From Morinoia aosen (Eukaryota > Arthropoda > Malacostraca > Amphipoda > Talitridae), in NCBI GenBank assembly GCA_030386875.1, contig CM059559.1, positions 7,251,177 to 7,315,176 of the forward strand: a stretch of 64,000 bases of DNA. The letters run 5' to 3'. Every line of letters begins with the position of its first letter. Position 1 is the stretch's first letter. The notes under the pieces are model-generated. The model saw nothing but the letters and a program-made list of their open reading frames with translations. It had not been told where the DNA came from and searched no databases. The translations under genes and the position numbers were made by a program. This document shows, one piece after another, positions 46,484-57,865 of the stretch.

Positions 46484-47844
46484 AATAATAACACTTCGTA
46501 GAAACGCATCACTTTGTGCAGATATTGATGACGATATGAGGTAGCACTGATACGGTTTTGCACACTTTTTACGAGTAGAAGGTGTCAAGAAAGCGACATA
46601 AGCTACATACTTATCTATACCCTTCTTATTGTTTCTCAGTTTGGCACTTATACAAACGAATCCCGTACTTCTGTTTATTATGTTATTCTTTCCGGAATAG
46701 AATCATCTCGTAAGATGCACTTACGCAGTGTATCGTACATGGCTTCGAGAATTGTGTGTGTGGTATGGCAGCTCTTACGAACCTCAACATTTAACGCCAA
46801 CAATTATGTAATGAATCACAGTTTTTAATAGTTTGAACCAAACCGAATGTTATTTGAATAACTGTGAGCTTCGTTTAAAATACGTTGATATCGATAATGA
46901 ATTATATTGGCAGTACCCATTCGTATGAAATCTGGTCCACAGAAAATAATAGATATATGAATCAAAAACCAAGTATATTGATTGGGCTCAACCTTCTTTA
47001 TTGGATGTATGCAGGCCGTAATTTTTAACAACAAAGAATTAATTCTATTCATCTACTTAAGTTCGCTAGCATCGGTCAGTGAGACTAGGAGTGAAATCTG
47101 TGACGAGCACCAACTCTGTATTTTCAGGACTTTGTGCTCCAAGTCTCACGGAGCTTTTGGAGTTGTTCTCATATTTCATTTGTTCTAGGCGACGCACCTG
47201 AGAGTTTTCCTGTAAATGCAATTCATAAAAAGTTAAACAGAGTACCACGGAATATTTTTATTCATTAGCACAACACCTATTAAACTAATACGCTTTTCCA
47301 ATTATTACCCATCATGTACGAACCTTCTCCCACATCCTAACAGCATGCACACATCATTGCATAGTGCTCCATATCAGCATATTATATTACATTATTTCAT
47401 ATTATTCATGAAATATTTTATTCCATATTATCATGAGCAAAATCACAATTTGAAACCTGGTTATTGTTAAACATCAGCTGGATTTTTCCCTCTTGCTTCA
47501 TCACGATCTCAGCCCCAAATCATGAACACGACGAGCAGCCTCTGGACGGCGTTCCATCCTCTGTAATTTTTGCCCCACCGGGGGCAGCGTTGGTAAACCA
47601 TAATTGCTATGCAACAGAAACTACTGAATGTAGCAGGAAAAACTAGTTTTTAAATTCAAGACTGTTTGGGTGTAATTTTTTAATGCCTGACTAGCAGCTC
47701 ATAGCAAGAGCGCAGATTTCACGTCCCGTAACCACGCCCTGTTTATTGCAACCGCAGCCATTCTTCATTTTTATCGTGGCAAATTTGTACCGTCCACCAG
47801 ACTGATCAGAGAGTCATAATGAGTGTAGCGTGTCGTCGTCTGGC
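46484..47844. other. Unrecognised stretch
   Basis: Near 47504 an acceptor-like pyrimidine tract precedes a GC-richer segment (47505-47584), but no convincing frame or partner exon was found. No repeats. Confidence 0.4.
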
Positions 47845-49490
47845 TCAACGTAACATCGTTGCCACTGTAGCCTAACATCGTTGCCATTGTAGCCTAACGT
47901 CGTCGCCATTGTAGCCTAACGTCGTCGCCATTGTAGCCTAACATCGTTGCCATTGTAGCCTAACATTGTTGCCATTGTAGCCTAACATCGTTGCCATTGT
48001 AGCCTAACGTCGTCGCCTTTATGGCCTAACATCGTTGCCATTGCAGCCTAACATCGTCGCCATTGTAGCCTAACATCGTTGCCATTGTAGCCTAACATCG
48101 TTGCCATTGCAGCCTAACATCGTCGCCATTGTAGCCTAACATCGTTGCCATTGTAGCCTAACATCGTTGCCATTGTAGCCTAATATCGTTGCCATTGTAG
48201 CCTAGCATCGTCGCCATTGTAGCCTAGCATCGTCGCCATTGTAGCCTAAAATCGTCGCCATTGTTGCCTAACATCGTCGCCATTGTAGCCTAACGTCGTT
48301 GCCATTGTAGCCTAACGTCGTCGCCATTGTAGCCTAACATCGTTGCCATTGTAGCCTAACATCGTTGCCATTGTAGCCTAACATCGTTGCCATTGTAGCC
48401 TAACATCGTCGCCATTGTAGCCTAGCATCGTCGCCATTGTAGCCTAAAATCGTCGCCATTGTTGCCTAACATCGTCGCCATTATAGCCTAACATCGTCGC
48501 CATTGTTGCCTAACATCGACGCCATTGTAGCCTAAAATCGTCGCCATTGTAGCCTAACATTGTCTCCTTTGTAGCCTAACATCGTCGCCATTGTAGCCTA
48601 ATATCGTTGCCATTGTAGACTAACATCGTTGCCATTGTAGCCTAACATCGTCGCCATGGTGGCCTAACATCGTCGCCATTGTAGCCTAACATCGTTGGCA
48701 CTGTAGCCTAACATCGTCGCCATTGTGGCCTAACATCGTTGCCACTGTAGCCTAACATCGTCGCCATTGTAGCCTAACATCGTTGCCACTGTAGCCTAAC
48801 ATCGTCGCCATTGTAGCCTAACATCGTCGCCATTGTAGCCTAGCATCGTCGCCATTGTAGCCTAAAATCGTCGCCATTGTTGCCTAACATCGTCGCCATT
48901 GTAGCCTAACGTCGTTGCCATTGTAGCCTAACGTCGTCGCCATTGTAGCCTAACATCGTTGCCATTGTAGCCTAACATCGTTGCCATTGTAGCCTAACAT
49001 CGTTGCCATTGTAGCCTAACATCGTCGCCATTGTAGCCTAGCATCGTCGCCATTGTAGCCTAAAATCGTCGCCATTGTTGCCTAACATCGTCGCCATTAT
49101 AGCCTAACATCGTCGCCATTGTTGCCTAACATTGTCGCCATTGTATCCTAACATTGTCTCCTTTGTAGCCTAACATCGTCGCCATTGTAGCCTAATATCG
49201 TTGCCATTGTAGACTAACATCGTTGCCATTGTAGCCTAACATCGTCGCCATGGTGGCCTAACATCGTCGCCATTGTAGCCTAACATCGTTGGCACTGTAG
49301 CCTAACATCGTCGCCATTGTAGCCTAACATCGTTGCCACTGTAGCCTAACATCGTCGCCATTGTAGCCTAACATCGTTGCCACTGTAGCCTAACATCGAC
49401 GCCATTGTAGCCTAACATCGTCGCCATTGTAGCCTAACATCGTTGCCACTGTAGCCTAACATCGTCGCCATTGTAGCCCAACATCAATAC
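47845..49490. repeat. 22-bp minisatellite, about 75 copies, 594-616-bp higher-order repeat
   Basis: Unit CATCGTCGCCATTGTAGCCT plus AA, period 22 (for example GTAGCCTAAC at 47889 and 47911). Rare variant units mark long-range structure: CATTGTCTCCTTTG at 48558 and 49152 (594 bp), CCTAAAATCG at 48245 and 48861 and again at 48443 and 49059 (616 bp each). Hence a block of 28 monomers was duplicated in tandem, and the second copy lost one monomer. GCTGCC-type variants and CATGGTGGCC occur in both blocks in the same order. Confidence 0.97.
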
Positions 49491-49924
49491 GCAATATTTT
49501 AATGAGGCTCGAGTCGATCAGGAGCCAAATTGTTGAACAATTCACGCCGTTGCAGCGGTGAAGCATGCACCGGAAATATTTCTGTCGACTTGACTATGTT
49601 TTGTCTCGTTTTGCAACCAAAATCTTCTTCAAGTTAATATTTTTTTCTTTAATTCATGAATATAATTCGGGATTATGGACAGAAAAGAATCCACTCGTAG
49701 CGTAGCCAAGTCATCAGAAGAACCCGAGCTTCCAGGTGCACGTACCTCTACGACAGAGTGAATTGTTTGAAATCGATGAAAACAAAAGTGTTGGCGGTGC
49801 CGTTTTTGCGTAGAAGTTGGGCGGCCTGACGGACGGACACCTGCTGACTCGGCCCAAAGTATGCGGCGCCTCAAATGAGAGAAAAGAATGTCGGTGGCGC
49901 TGACGTATATTTTTGTTTCAACGT
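49491..49924. other. Unrecognised stretch
   Basis: Relatively GC-rich at 49670-49900. A minus frame at 49629-49874 (81 codons, arginine- and serine-rich) has no recognised family. It lies beside a repeat and has no clear splice sites. Confidence 0.4.
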
Positions 49925-50510
49925 CACAGCCGAGGTTGCGATGCGCTGGGAGTTTTAGTTTAGCGAGCTGATTTGTTAGTTAACGGTTTGTTTTTGTTTC
50001 ATTTTTTGTTATAGCGCCAGCTGAGATAGCTATATGCTGGGAATTTTATCTCAGAGAGCTGATTTATTCCTTGAAGGTTTAAATCAGTGGTTCTTAACCT
50101 GGGTTCGATCGAACCCTAGTGGTTTGGTGAGTCGAACCCCTGGGTCCGGCATGTTAGAGTTTGTACTCTAATACAGAATATAGTTGTATACGTATGTTTT
50201 GAATTTAAAGGAAAAAGCACACTTTATTTTTTCAACTAAGTAGAGTACGATGAATGTATGTACGGAACTTGTGGGGTTCAGTACCTCCAACAAGGTTAAG
50301 AACTACTGGTTTAAGTACCTGAACATTTTACTTTTTTTTTGTTGCACCGCCAGCAGAGATTGCAATGCATTCAGCAAGCTGTTCCATTATTTGCAGGCTT
50401 TAATGCTTAAATTTTTAACTTAAATTTTCTTCACAGCGCCAGCAGAGATTGCGACATGCCGGGAGTTCAGTTTAGCTATCTGATTTATTAGCTGAAGGCT
50501 TCAAGAGTTA
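49925..50510. repeat. Repeat of about 90 bp, four copies, interrupted by a MITE
   Basis: Copies begin near 49925, 50014, 50345 and 50437, each with CAGC..AGAGATTGCGA-like and GAGCTGATTTATT-like words. The second copy is split by the 224-bp hAT-like MITE at 50085-50308; removing it restores the period. TTTTCTTCACAG-like ends resemble splice acceptors but recur with the unit. Confidence 0.85.
50085..50308 (+). mobile_element. hAT-like MITE, copy 2 (224 bp)
   Basis: Left end CAGTGGTTCTTAACC, right end GGTTAAGAACTACTG. Flanked by GTTTAAAT and GTTTAAGT, an 8-bp target duplication with one mismatch. Just inside the left end, GGGTTCGATCGAACCC is a palindrome. About 80 percent identical by eye to the inverted copy at 42137-42360, and exactly the same length. 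The insertion splits a tandem repeat unit. Confidence 0.95.
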
Positions 50511-51449
50511 AATTCATTGCTTTATTATATTTGATCAGTTTTATACCCGAGGACCACCGAGCGGTATATAAGATCCGTGCGGTTGAGCAAATAGTTTCTT
50601 GATTTTTCCCCGTACTTATTGACGATGTTTTTTCGTAACAAGTAGCATTATTGGTACGATTTTCGAAGGCTTGAGTGAATTCCTTTACCCGATATTCAAA
50701 CCAGAATGAAGGTAATTGTTCTAGGCCTATCGCATAGGTTAATCTTATCTTCATTTTGGATTAGCCTTGTTTAGTGATATTACTTTTTTTGTAGTGACTA
50801 CGTCTTCCTTTATTCAATACACATACTCGTGCGTTAATTACATGGGGTGCTTGCTCAATCCTCTTCAAGTCTTTCTGTTACTCGAAATTTCAACTGTTGC
50901 AGGTTGAATTTAGTTTCAAGATTTAATTCCCCCAAACTCAATTTCATCACCCAATTTTCAAATAGACTTCTCAAGAAATTAATTGAAGAGTGACATTATT
51001 TGTTTTTGGTTAAGTGTAAATAGTAATGCAGTTTGTGACCCCTCAGAGTTGACATGCAATACCCTCAGTGATCAGTTCACCGGATGGTCACCGAACAGCT
51101 TACGCGTTACACTGGAGTTCAACATAAAGCTCGAAATAAGTTAAATATTATCAGCAATAGTAACAGTAGTCTATGCTAGTAAAATGATATAAATTGAATA
51201 TAAATGTCTCTTATTTTAGAAGCATTCAATCCAGAATATCAACAAAAACACTTGTAAAAATTCCGCTTTTGATTACCTAGCATCGTCCAGTGTGATGAAA
51301 TCAATCTTTACTTTTGGGAACCTGTTCTAGTTGCCCTTAACACGATCACATCAACTTATCGCCATTGTCTGTCTTAGTAGACTATATCTCTCAAAAATAA
51401 TCTGGAACGGAGTTCTCTCATTCATAGAGTAAAATCTGTGTCTCTTGAC
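50511..51449. other. Unrecognised stretch
   Basis: A segment at about 51040-51105 (CCCTCAGTGATCAGTTCACC) weakly resembles the end of repeat family R1. No gene seen. Confidence 0.4.
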
Positions 51450-51720
51450 CACGGTAGAGGAAACATGGTAGGTTCAAACCAGTCTTTTTTTCTTTGACGG
51501 TGTGGTTTTGCTGACGTCATGGCAACGAACCAATAGCAGCGTTCATATTGCATCCGGTAGCACTGCTACCCCCAAATCTGGCCCCACTGTTGGCCTAACG
51601 ACATGACGTTTTGGTGACGTCATTAATTTTGTTGGAAAAAAGCCTCTCTATTGGCAGGCCGTACAAGAGGAGGTGTATTTTCTCACATATAAATGACCCT
51701 ACCTTGTTTCCTCTACCGTG
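51450..51720. mobile_element. 271-bp MITE with perfect 8-bp target duplication
   Basis: Ends CACGGTAGAGGAAACATGGT (51450) and ACCTTGTTTCCTCTACCGTG (to 51720) are inverted repeats with about one mismatch over 20 bases, extending further (AGG..TCA). CTCTTGAC stands on both sides (51442-51449 and 51721-51728): a perfect 8-bp duplication, as made by hAT or P-type transposases. Inside are two CRE palindromes TGACGTCA (51522 and 51615), CCAAT boxes in opposite orientation (51540, 51650) and TATAAAT at 51688. No ORF. Confidence 0.95.
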
Positions 51721-52869
51721 CTCTTGACCTTGCCTTTTTCTTGCGACGTATCATAGTTACGTAGGTGGGATTAAATTGCCACGGACACAGATTTATAGAG
51801 CGTGTGACGCCCAAACAAGTATCGAGTAATCGAGCGAATCGACCGCTCTCCAACGGAAGTTTGGATTTCAGTGCGGTAGAATAAATGTATGGTCTGCAAC
51901 ATGCTTATAGTGAAGATTTCAGTGACACGAAGTTTTAGATCTAAATACGCTACTCTAGAATAAGGTAGCTGAATTATGGCTGCGCATTACCAAAAAATAT
52001 ATAGATATATTTACTTATTGAGATAATAGAGCCCTAGACTTCATCTCTTGATTTATGTTAAGTGAATGATTAATTAACTTTAATTAACTTGATTTAAGTT
52101 AACTTGAACGAGCTGCGTTAACGTATTAAAATCAATAAGCCAAAATATACTTACAACGAACAATGTAAGCTTATAATAATATAATTGTAATTATAATAAT
52201 AGCTAAACATAAATAACTTTTTTTGTCTAAAATCATCAAATATTTCGTCTGGACTAAACCAAAAGTGTGTGATGAATGTAGCTGTGATACGGAACTCCTC
52301 ATCTCACGTGGGGGAGAAATGGGGGGTGGGAATATACAGTATTTAAATCACCAGAATTTGTAGGGTTGTTTAATCTTTTCTGTATCAGCATCTGGATGAT
52401 TAATATACGGAAAATTCGAGAGGCAGGAAACTTGTGTCATACGCGTACCAGTCGTTCATGTGATCTAGAAGTGATGTTCTGGTAATAAAGGTATCTTCGT
52501 TGTTGGTCGAACATTATTTATTGCCGTTATTTTTGATGACGACAGTACACAAGTTCTGTCATGTTAGGCTGTCAACACTTTAGAAGCTGGGATAAGCTGT
52601 CGAAAAAATCGTATATTTTTACCTCAAAACGCGCGTTCAAACTACGTATAGAAAAACATAAATTAATGAAGAGGGTTCTGAAGAAAAACCATTCTGAAGC
52701 AGAGCAACCGATGTTATTCATGTTAACCTTGAGCCTGCGTACACAAGACACTAAATCATGCGAACATGGAACTTTTCAGCCAACCGATAGGTTAGAGTTC
52801 ACAGCAATGTAGGGCGCCATGTTGGAAAAGGTTGGCTGTTCACGCCAACGTTAGAATTTTCCGTTAACA
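51721..52869. other. Unrecognised stretch
   Basis: Plus frame 52561-52812 (83 codons) is not recognised. AT-rich, no element found. Confidence 0.45.
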
Positions 52870-53218
52870 TTAGCTAAAAATTACACGTGTTGTTTTGATG
52901 CATGGTAATAGAGGACTTAACCTTTATACCGTCCTTGATTTTTATGGAGAGAAAAAAATTTCGTTTAACCAGAAAATTAGATAAAGCTCAAAATTACACG
53001 TGTTGTTTTGATACATGGTAATAGAGGACTTAACCTTTATACCGTCCTTGATTTTTATGGAGAGAAAAAAATTTCGTTTAACCAGAAAATTAGATAAAGC
53101 TCAAGATTACACGTGTTGTTTTGACACATGGTAATTCAGGTCTTAAACCTTTTTATACCGTCCTTGATTTTTATGGAGGAAAAAATTTCGTTTAATTAAT
53201 CAGAAAATTCTATAAAGC
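52870..53218. repeat. 113-bp tandem repeat, three copies
   Basis: TTACACGTGTTGTTTTGA at 52881, 52994 and 53107 (113-bp period). The first two copies are almost identical; the third has small indels. Confidence 0.95.
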
Positions 53219-55486
53219 AATCATTACTTTATGTACATGAGATCAAAGCTTTTACAGTTAAATATGTGATCAGTTAACGTGCTTATTTATTAATTTACGT
53301 AGTTAGCCGCCACTCTTGGCAGTTGCATAAAGACGCAAAACGTCAGCGTTTAAACCGTTCATAAAATGAAAATTAATAAAAAAACCTGGTACGGAAGCCA
53401 TTTACTTCTTTTTAAATAACAGTAGATATGATAGTCGATAACCATTATAGCTTTGAAATAACAGTCGAAATTTGGAAGTTGTAAATGGCTCTTGAATATC
53501 AAAATAAACGTAAGTCAATGATACCAAAACGCATAAGAATGACGCTGTCAACCATATATAGCTACAGTCAGCCGCTCAATAATGTTGAGGTAGTTTTCAT
53601 ATATACTCTGCATGTTCATTTCATTTTCAAGCATGCAGTACATCAAAACATTATATACAACGTTTTTCAATGAACAAGACCTTGAATTAAACTTCTTTTG
53701 TCAAAGAATGCCACAACACATCAGGTCAATTATGATTGTATTTCTTGAATAATTCAGCGTTAAATTTCATCGACGTGTACGCACACAAGGTGTTTTAATT
53801 TGGTCCCAAGCAGAACTACTGGCGAGACTGCTCTCATCAAGGCATCAAAGCACCAATCAACACGCGATCGTTTCCGATTGTTATTTGAGGACAAATTTTT
53901 GAAAGGAGGCTGTTGATTGCCTTTCTTGACCTTCGAAAGAAACTCTCGTGGATTTCTTGCGCTCGGAGCCCACGCTCGCTCTCATCAAGGCCCGTAATTG
54001 GGAAGGGAACGAGTGGTTCGCGCTCCGTCTACTCCCACAAGGCGGGCTTGCTTACGTGAACTTTTCGTCTGTGTACAGAATAGTTCTGTTCACAGCCACC
54101 GGAGTCTGTATTGCTCCCGCGTAAACAAACTCAAATGTATACAGACTAAGTCGGCACTTGGGCTGATTTTGTTGACATTCCTCAAAGGTTTTAGGCCAAC
54201 CTACATTGAAGCTGCATCGCTTGAGAGAGTGGGCTGTTCTCGACCTACGTACAATGAGCATGAAAAATGCATGCATTATGAGACTTGTGATGCTTATGAA
54301 AACTTTAATCTCCTCGTGATCTGTTCAAACGAACTGGGAAACTAGCTGAAATACGTCTACTGTGAATGACAAAATAGGTAATATCAATCCTATACATTCT
54401 GTAGGAATGAATCCTTATTGATAAGTTATGGTAGTATCCATATTAGGACGCTTCAGTTACAATATTCGTGAGACATCGCTATGATTCCCTTGTAGCCTGC
54501 GGTGAGAATATGATTTCTGTCTGCTTGATTTTCACATGATGCCAATGTGCCATTATGACGTTCTATTTATTGTTCGAGTATGTACGCTGACTCCAGGTCC
54601 TCATTTGTAAACAAAATACATGCATTGGTGCGGCCAATAATTTAACGTCCAGGTAGTAATACTTACGTGGTTGCAACTGCTAATATATATAGCTCATTAT
54701 GTAAAGCTCACATTGCCAATTGGGATTCTTAATTAATTTTTTCAAGGTGCAGGGGAAACATTTTTGCTTTTCAGTTCACTTTCCCTGCAATCCTGTGTCG
54801 CCAAAAAAAATTCTGGTTCAGATTTAAAATTAATAGCTTTGTGTTTCTGTTTCTTTTCGTCTTTCGCATAAGGAGAACAACAGTGATTAGCTATTTTAAC
54901 AATAGGGGAACATGTTGTTGGTTTATGTAAATGAAATAACAACGAAAAGAAACTGAAAAAACATCATAAACTGGTGAGCAACTAACTTTGCATTTCCTTC
55001 TATAGAGCATGAGTGCATGAAAGACTGATAACTAATCTAATAAACCAAACTAGGAATTTTCTTTATAAATTTTATTCGACTACATGTAAAAAATCGTACC
55101 ACTAGTTGAGGCGAAATTTCTATTTGTGAACCTGATAATATTTGCTTATCAAATCTGCCCTAGCGTCAACTCAGTGCGCATAAGTTATTTAAAGAGTCAC
55201 ACTAACTCCGCCATAAAAAAATCGGGTAATTATAACCAAGAAACCACCCTCACGTGTAAAATTAGAGCAATCGCTTTTCCGCAAAAGGCCTCAAACACAC
55301 CGATCCCATGTCACGCGCTCGCGCATTCCTAGCAGAGTACTCACTTGTTTAGCCGATGCCAGAATGGGTTTGCTTACGTATACGTCTTCAGTGGAGCCAA
55401 ACCTTGTGATGAACTCTAGCGTGATACGATCCCTGAGGTGCCGCGCTTCTCTTTCAGTGCTTCGAGCGCCGCTTGATTTTGTCTCC
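53219..55486. other. Unrecognised stretch
   Basis: Plus frame 53998-54345 (115 codons), in a GC-richer patch, matches no family I recognise; the overlapping minus frame 54052-54276 is also open. No repeats of note. Confidence 0.4.
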
Positions 55487-55600
55487 ACAGCCTCAGTTTG
55501 TGAGGGTAGAGCATCCACAGCCTCACCGGGCGAGGGTAGAGCACCCACAGCCTCGATTGGTGAGGGTAAAGCATCCACAGCTTCACCGGGCGAGGGTAGA
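55487..55600. repeat. 30-bp minisatellite, about four copies
   Basis: CCACAGCCTCACCGGGCGAG and GGTAGAGCAT recur every 30 bp. Open on both strands; the minus frame 55291-55686 (131 codons) has a PSPGEAV-type decapeptide. GC-rich. It might lie in a real exon but no splice evidence was found. Confidence 0.9.
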
Positions 55601-55729
55601 GGAGATGCATGGCACGCTTGTTTGCATGAACGATTTATATGATTTTCTTCATCGCCTTTTCGTGCCTGAGATCTCGGGAATAACACTTTCCTTAGGGTTT
55701 CGAACCGACTCTCTCCCGTGGGATATTCT

Positions 55730-55805
55730 AATAGTGCTAAGTAATTTCCTTGGTGCTAAGTAATTTCCTTGGTGCTAAGTAATTTCCTTAGTGCTATGAA
55801 ATTTA
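55730..55805. repeat. 19-bp repeat, four copies
   Basis: GTGCTAAGTAATTTCCTTG repeats at 55734, 55753, 55772 and, diverged, 55791. Confidence 0.9.
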
Positions 55806-56474
55806 TTTAGCACTATGCATTCGGAGCTCGGACTAGAAAAGCTTTAATATGACCTCCTTTTATGATCAGGGGAGAGATTATGCTGAGTTACTTTGATAAG
55901 CCTTCCATATGCTTTTGATCTGGTAATTGTGTTTCAGCATATGTTGCACATTATCTCTGATAGATACCGATCTCAAGTCGCCATCACGGGCTTAGATTCT
56001 AATGAATTGTAAGAATATCGTTCAGTTTAAACCTTCCTAAACGTGCTAATAGATAATTAATACATTTACTAAATGCAAATGCATTGAACATTATTCAGGA
56101 AAACAGTATTATTTGCATTGCGTGTGTTCTTTAGTCTACGTACAGTTTGTACGAATTCAACAATTTATCTCAGTTCAAAGATATTTTCTTGATGATCATA
56201 AATTTGGTGACGCATCATTCGAAGTGCTCGAAACTGCACGTAGTTCAAGTAATTTATTCTCGCATTTTTAAACCGACACTGATTTTTTCCAGCCAACCTT
56301 TCAATTAGAGTTCACACACTGATATCATCTAACTCAGAGATTGAGTGAATTAAATGTTTTTCTGTGAATTAAATATATTTACTAATCTTGTGCTAACCGC
56401 AAGCTTGTTCCACAGTCGGTCACCCCATTGTGCCTTCACGCAGAGAAAAGTGTTCATTGTGGACAAGTGTACAA
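55806..56474. other. Unrecognised stretch
   Basis: AT-rich; nothing recognised. Confidence 0.45.
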
Positions 56475-56680
56475 CATCTAAACACTTTGACCGTGATGTG
56501 ATCCGCCTGTGTACACGGAGGAGATTTTCATGATGCTGCTGACCGACCTATATTCACAAACTCAATTTACATAAATGCCAAATTCAAACTAGATCCAGGT
56601 GATGTTTCTAACTTTCAACATTGCTTACCGCAACTGATTTTAAATTTGAGTTGAATACTGAACTTCAGTATAACCCATCT
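56475..56680 (-). repeat. Dispersed repeat family R1, copy 3 (inverted)
   Basis: Reverse complement matches copy 2: TTTTCATGATGCTGCTGACC, AACTTTCAACATTGCTTACC and TTGAGTTGAATACTGAACTT on the plus strand correspond to its landmarks in opposite order. The match continues to a CAAAGTGTTTAGATG-like end. Confidence 0.78.
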
Positions 56681-56785
56681 CAGTCAATGAGGTAAACGAA
56701 CGCTGTGAGCGAACCCTGCTCTTAAGTCGACTGTGCAGAGCGTCCCTGCCGTATTTTAAGTTCGCAAATCGATTCGGACCTTCTC

Positions 56786-56945
56786 ACATCCGCTCGCGTG
56801 GACTCTGCACGTGCGCTATGCGTGCGCGCACCAACTCACGTGCGCTGTGTGCTTGCGTGCAGACGCGCACGTGCGTCACGTCACGTGCAGGTGCGCGTGT
56901 GTGCCCAGGTGCGTGATGTTTGCTTGCAACACGCACGATCTCACG
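56786..56945. other. CpG-rich alternating purine-pyrimidine island
   Basis: A GC-rich run full of GTGCGCGC and CACGTG words (for example ACGCGCACGTGCGTCACGTC), strikingly unlike the AT-rich flanks. Alternating purine-pyrimidine tracts of this kind can adopt Z-DNA, and CACGTG is an E-box. Three short frames cross it in different phases, so I do not call a gene. Confidence 0.6.
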
Positions 56946-57029
56946 TGCATTTTTTTCCGAGATCAATGTGGTCGAACTTTTAAAGGAAATCTACTTTGTA
57001 CCTAAACGCTGCTTAACTTGTTAACTACC

Positions 57030-57225
57030 GAGGGTTAAATTGAATTTCGAATTTTAATTGAAATTAAAATAAATCTTAAATTCAAGAGTGAACTTAATAA
57101 ACATTAAGGAGATCTGGCGTTCACTTGGTTTTGATCATGTATGTAGGAAAATAGTGTCTGTGGACACCATTGGGTCAGTCTGGTCATGAAAATTCCCTCA
57201 GTTACCAAAGGTGTGCTAGCGGCAG
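57030..57225 (+). repeat. Dispersed repeat family R1, copy 4
   Basis: Landmarks: AATAAACATTAAGGAGATC, GGGTCAGTCTGGTCATGAAA and TTCCCTCAGTTACCAAAGGT. More diverged than copies 1 and 2. Lies 350 bp from the inverted copy 3. Confidence 0.7.
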
Positions 57226-57714
57226 TGAACGTTTTAAAAGAACTCAAATTACGGATTTCCGAGGAGTTTCTTTAAAGTATTTTGCGAGCTTATTTATAAT
57301 AAATTCGGATAACCTAAACACGTCCTCAAAAATCGGGTTTTTATACCATTATTGAACAAAATCCCTCTCTAAATTAATTAGGCCTTAGTTTTGTATGGGA
57401 TACTTGATCACGTGGGAAATTTTCCTTTGAAGCCTTAGTTGAGAATGAGGTAGTAAAATATATTAAAATCTTAAAGATAGTAAAATGTTGAATCGCGCTG
57501 TAAAATTGAGCATTGTTTTCTACCTGAGGAAACAAGTATACATGTAGCCTCTGAGTTGCGCTTCCGGTTCAAAAATACGTAAATCCTCGCTTACGGAGAT
57601 ATATCTCGTTCTGTTTCCTTGTCATGTCTAAATACAATAAGTTATAACAATGTCAGAGGCGAAGACGGCATTTCTCCTCTTTGAGATCCTGTGCTCATAG
57701 ATATTAGCAACTTT
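57226..57714. other. Unrecognised stretch
   Basis: AT-rich; nothing recognised. Confidence 0.45.
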
Positions 57715-57865
57715 CTAATAATTTCACGTGACGGAAATTTACTAAATTTACGGCTCCATGTAAGGGAAATTTGAAAAATTTACAGCTCTACGAGAGGGAA
57801 GTTTACAAAATTTACACCTGCACGCGGCGGAAGTTAACAAAATTTACAGCTCATACCATATTTTA
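57715..57865. repeat. Repeat of about 31-38 bp, four copies
   Basis: GGGAAATTTGAAAAATTTAC, AGGGAAGTTTACAAAATTTA and GCGGAAGTTAACAAAATTTA recur with CAGCTC between. Confidence 0.82.

Noticed and set aside
47505-47584. Exon-like segment after a strong pyrimidine tract
   Set aside because: Frame compatible with the candidate gene (phase 2) meets a stop at once, and no other partner was found.
53998-54345. 115-codon plus frame in a GC-richer patch
   Set aside because: The opposite strand is open as well and no family is recognised.
55291-55686. 131-codon minus frame with PSPGEAV repeats
   Set aside because: The repeat is open on both strands and the flanks show no domain or splice sites; possible but unsupported.
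55640-55725. B-box-like GGTTTCGAACC
   Set aside because: No T-arm stem or A box on either strand at the right distance.
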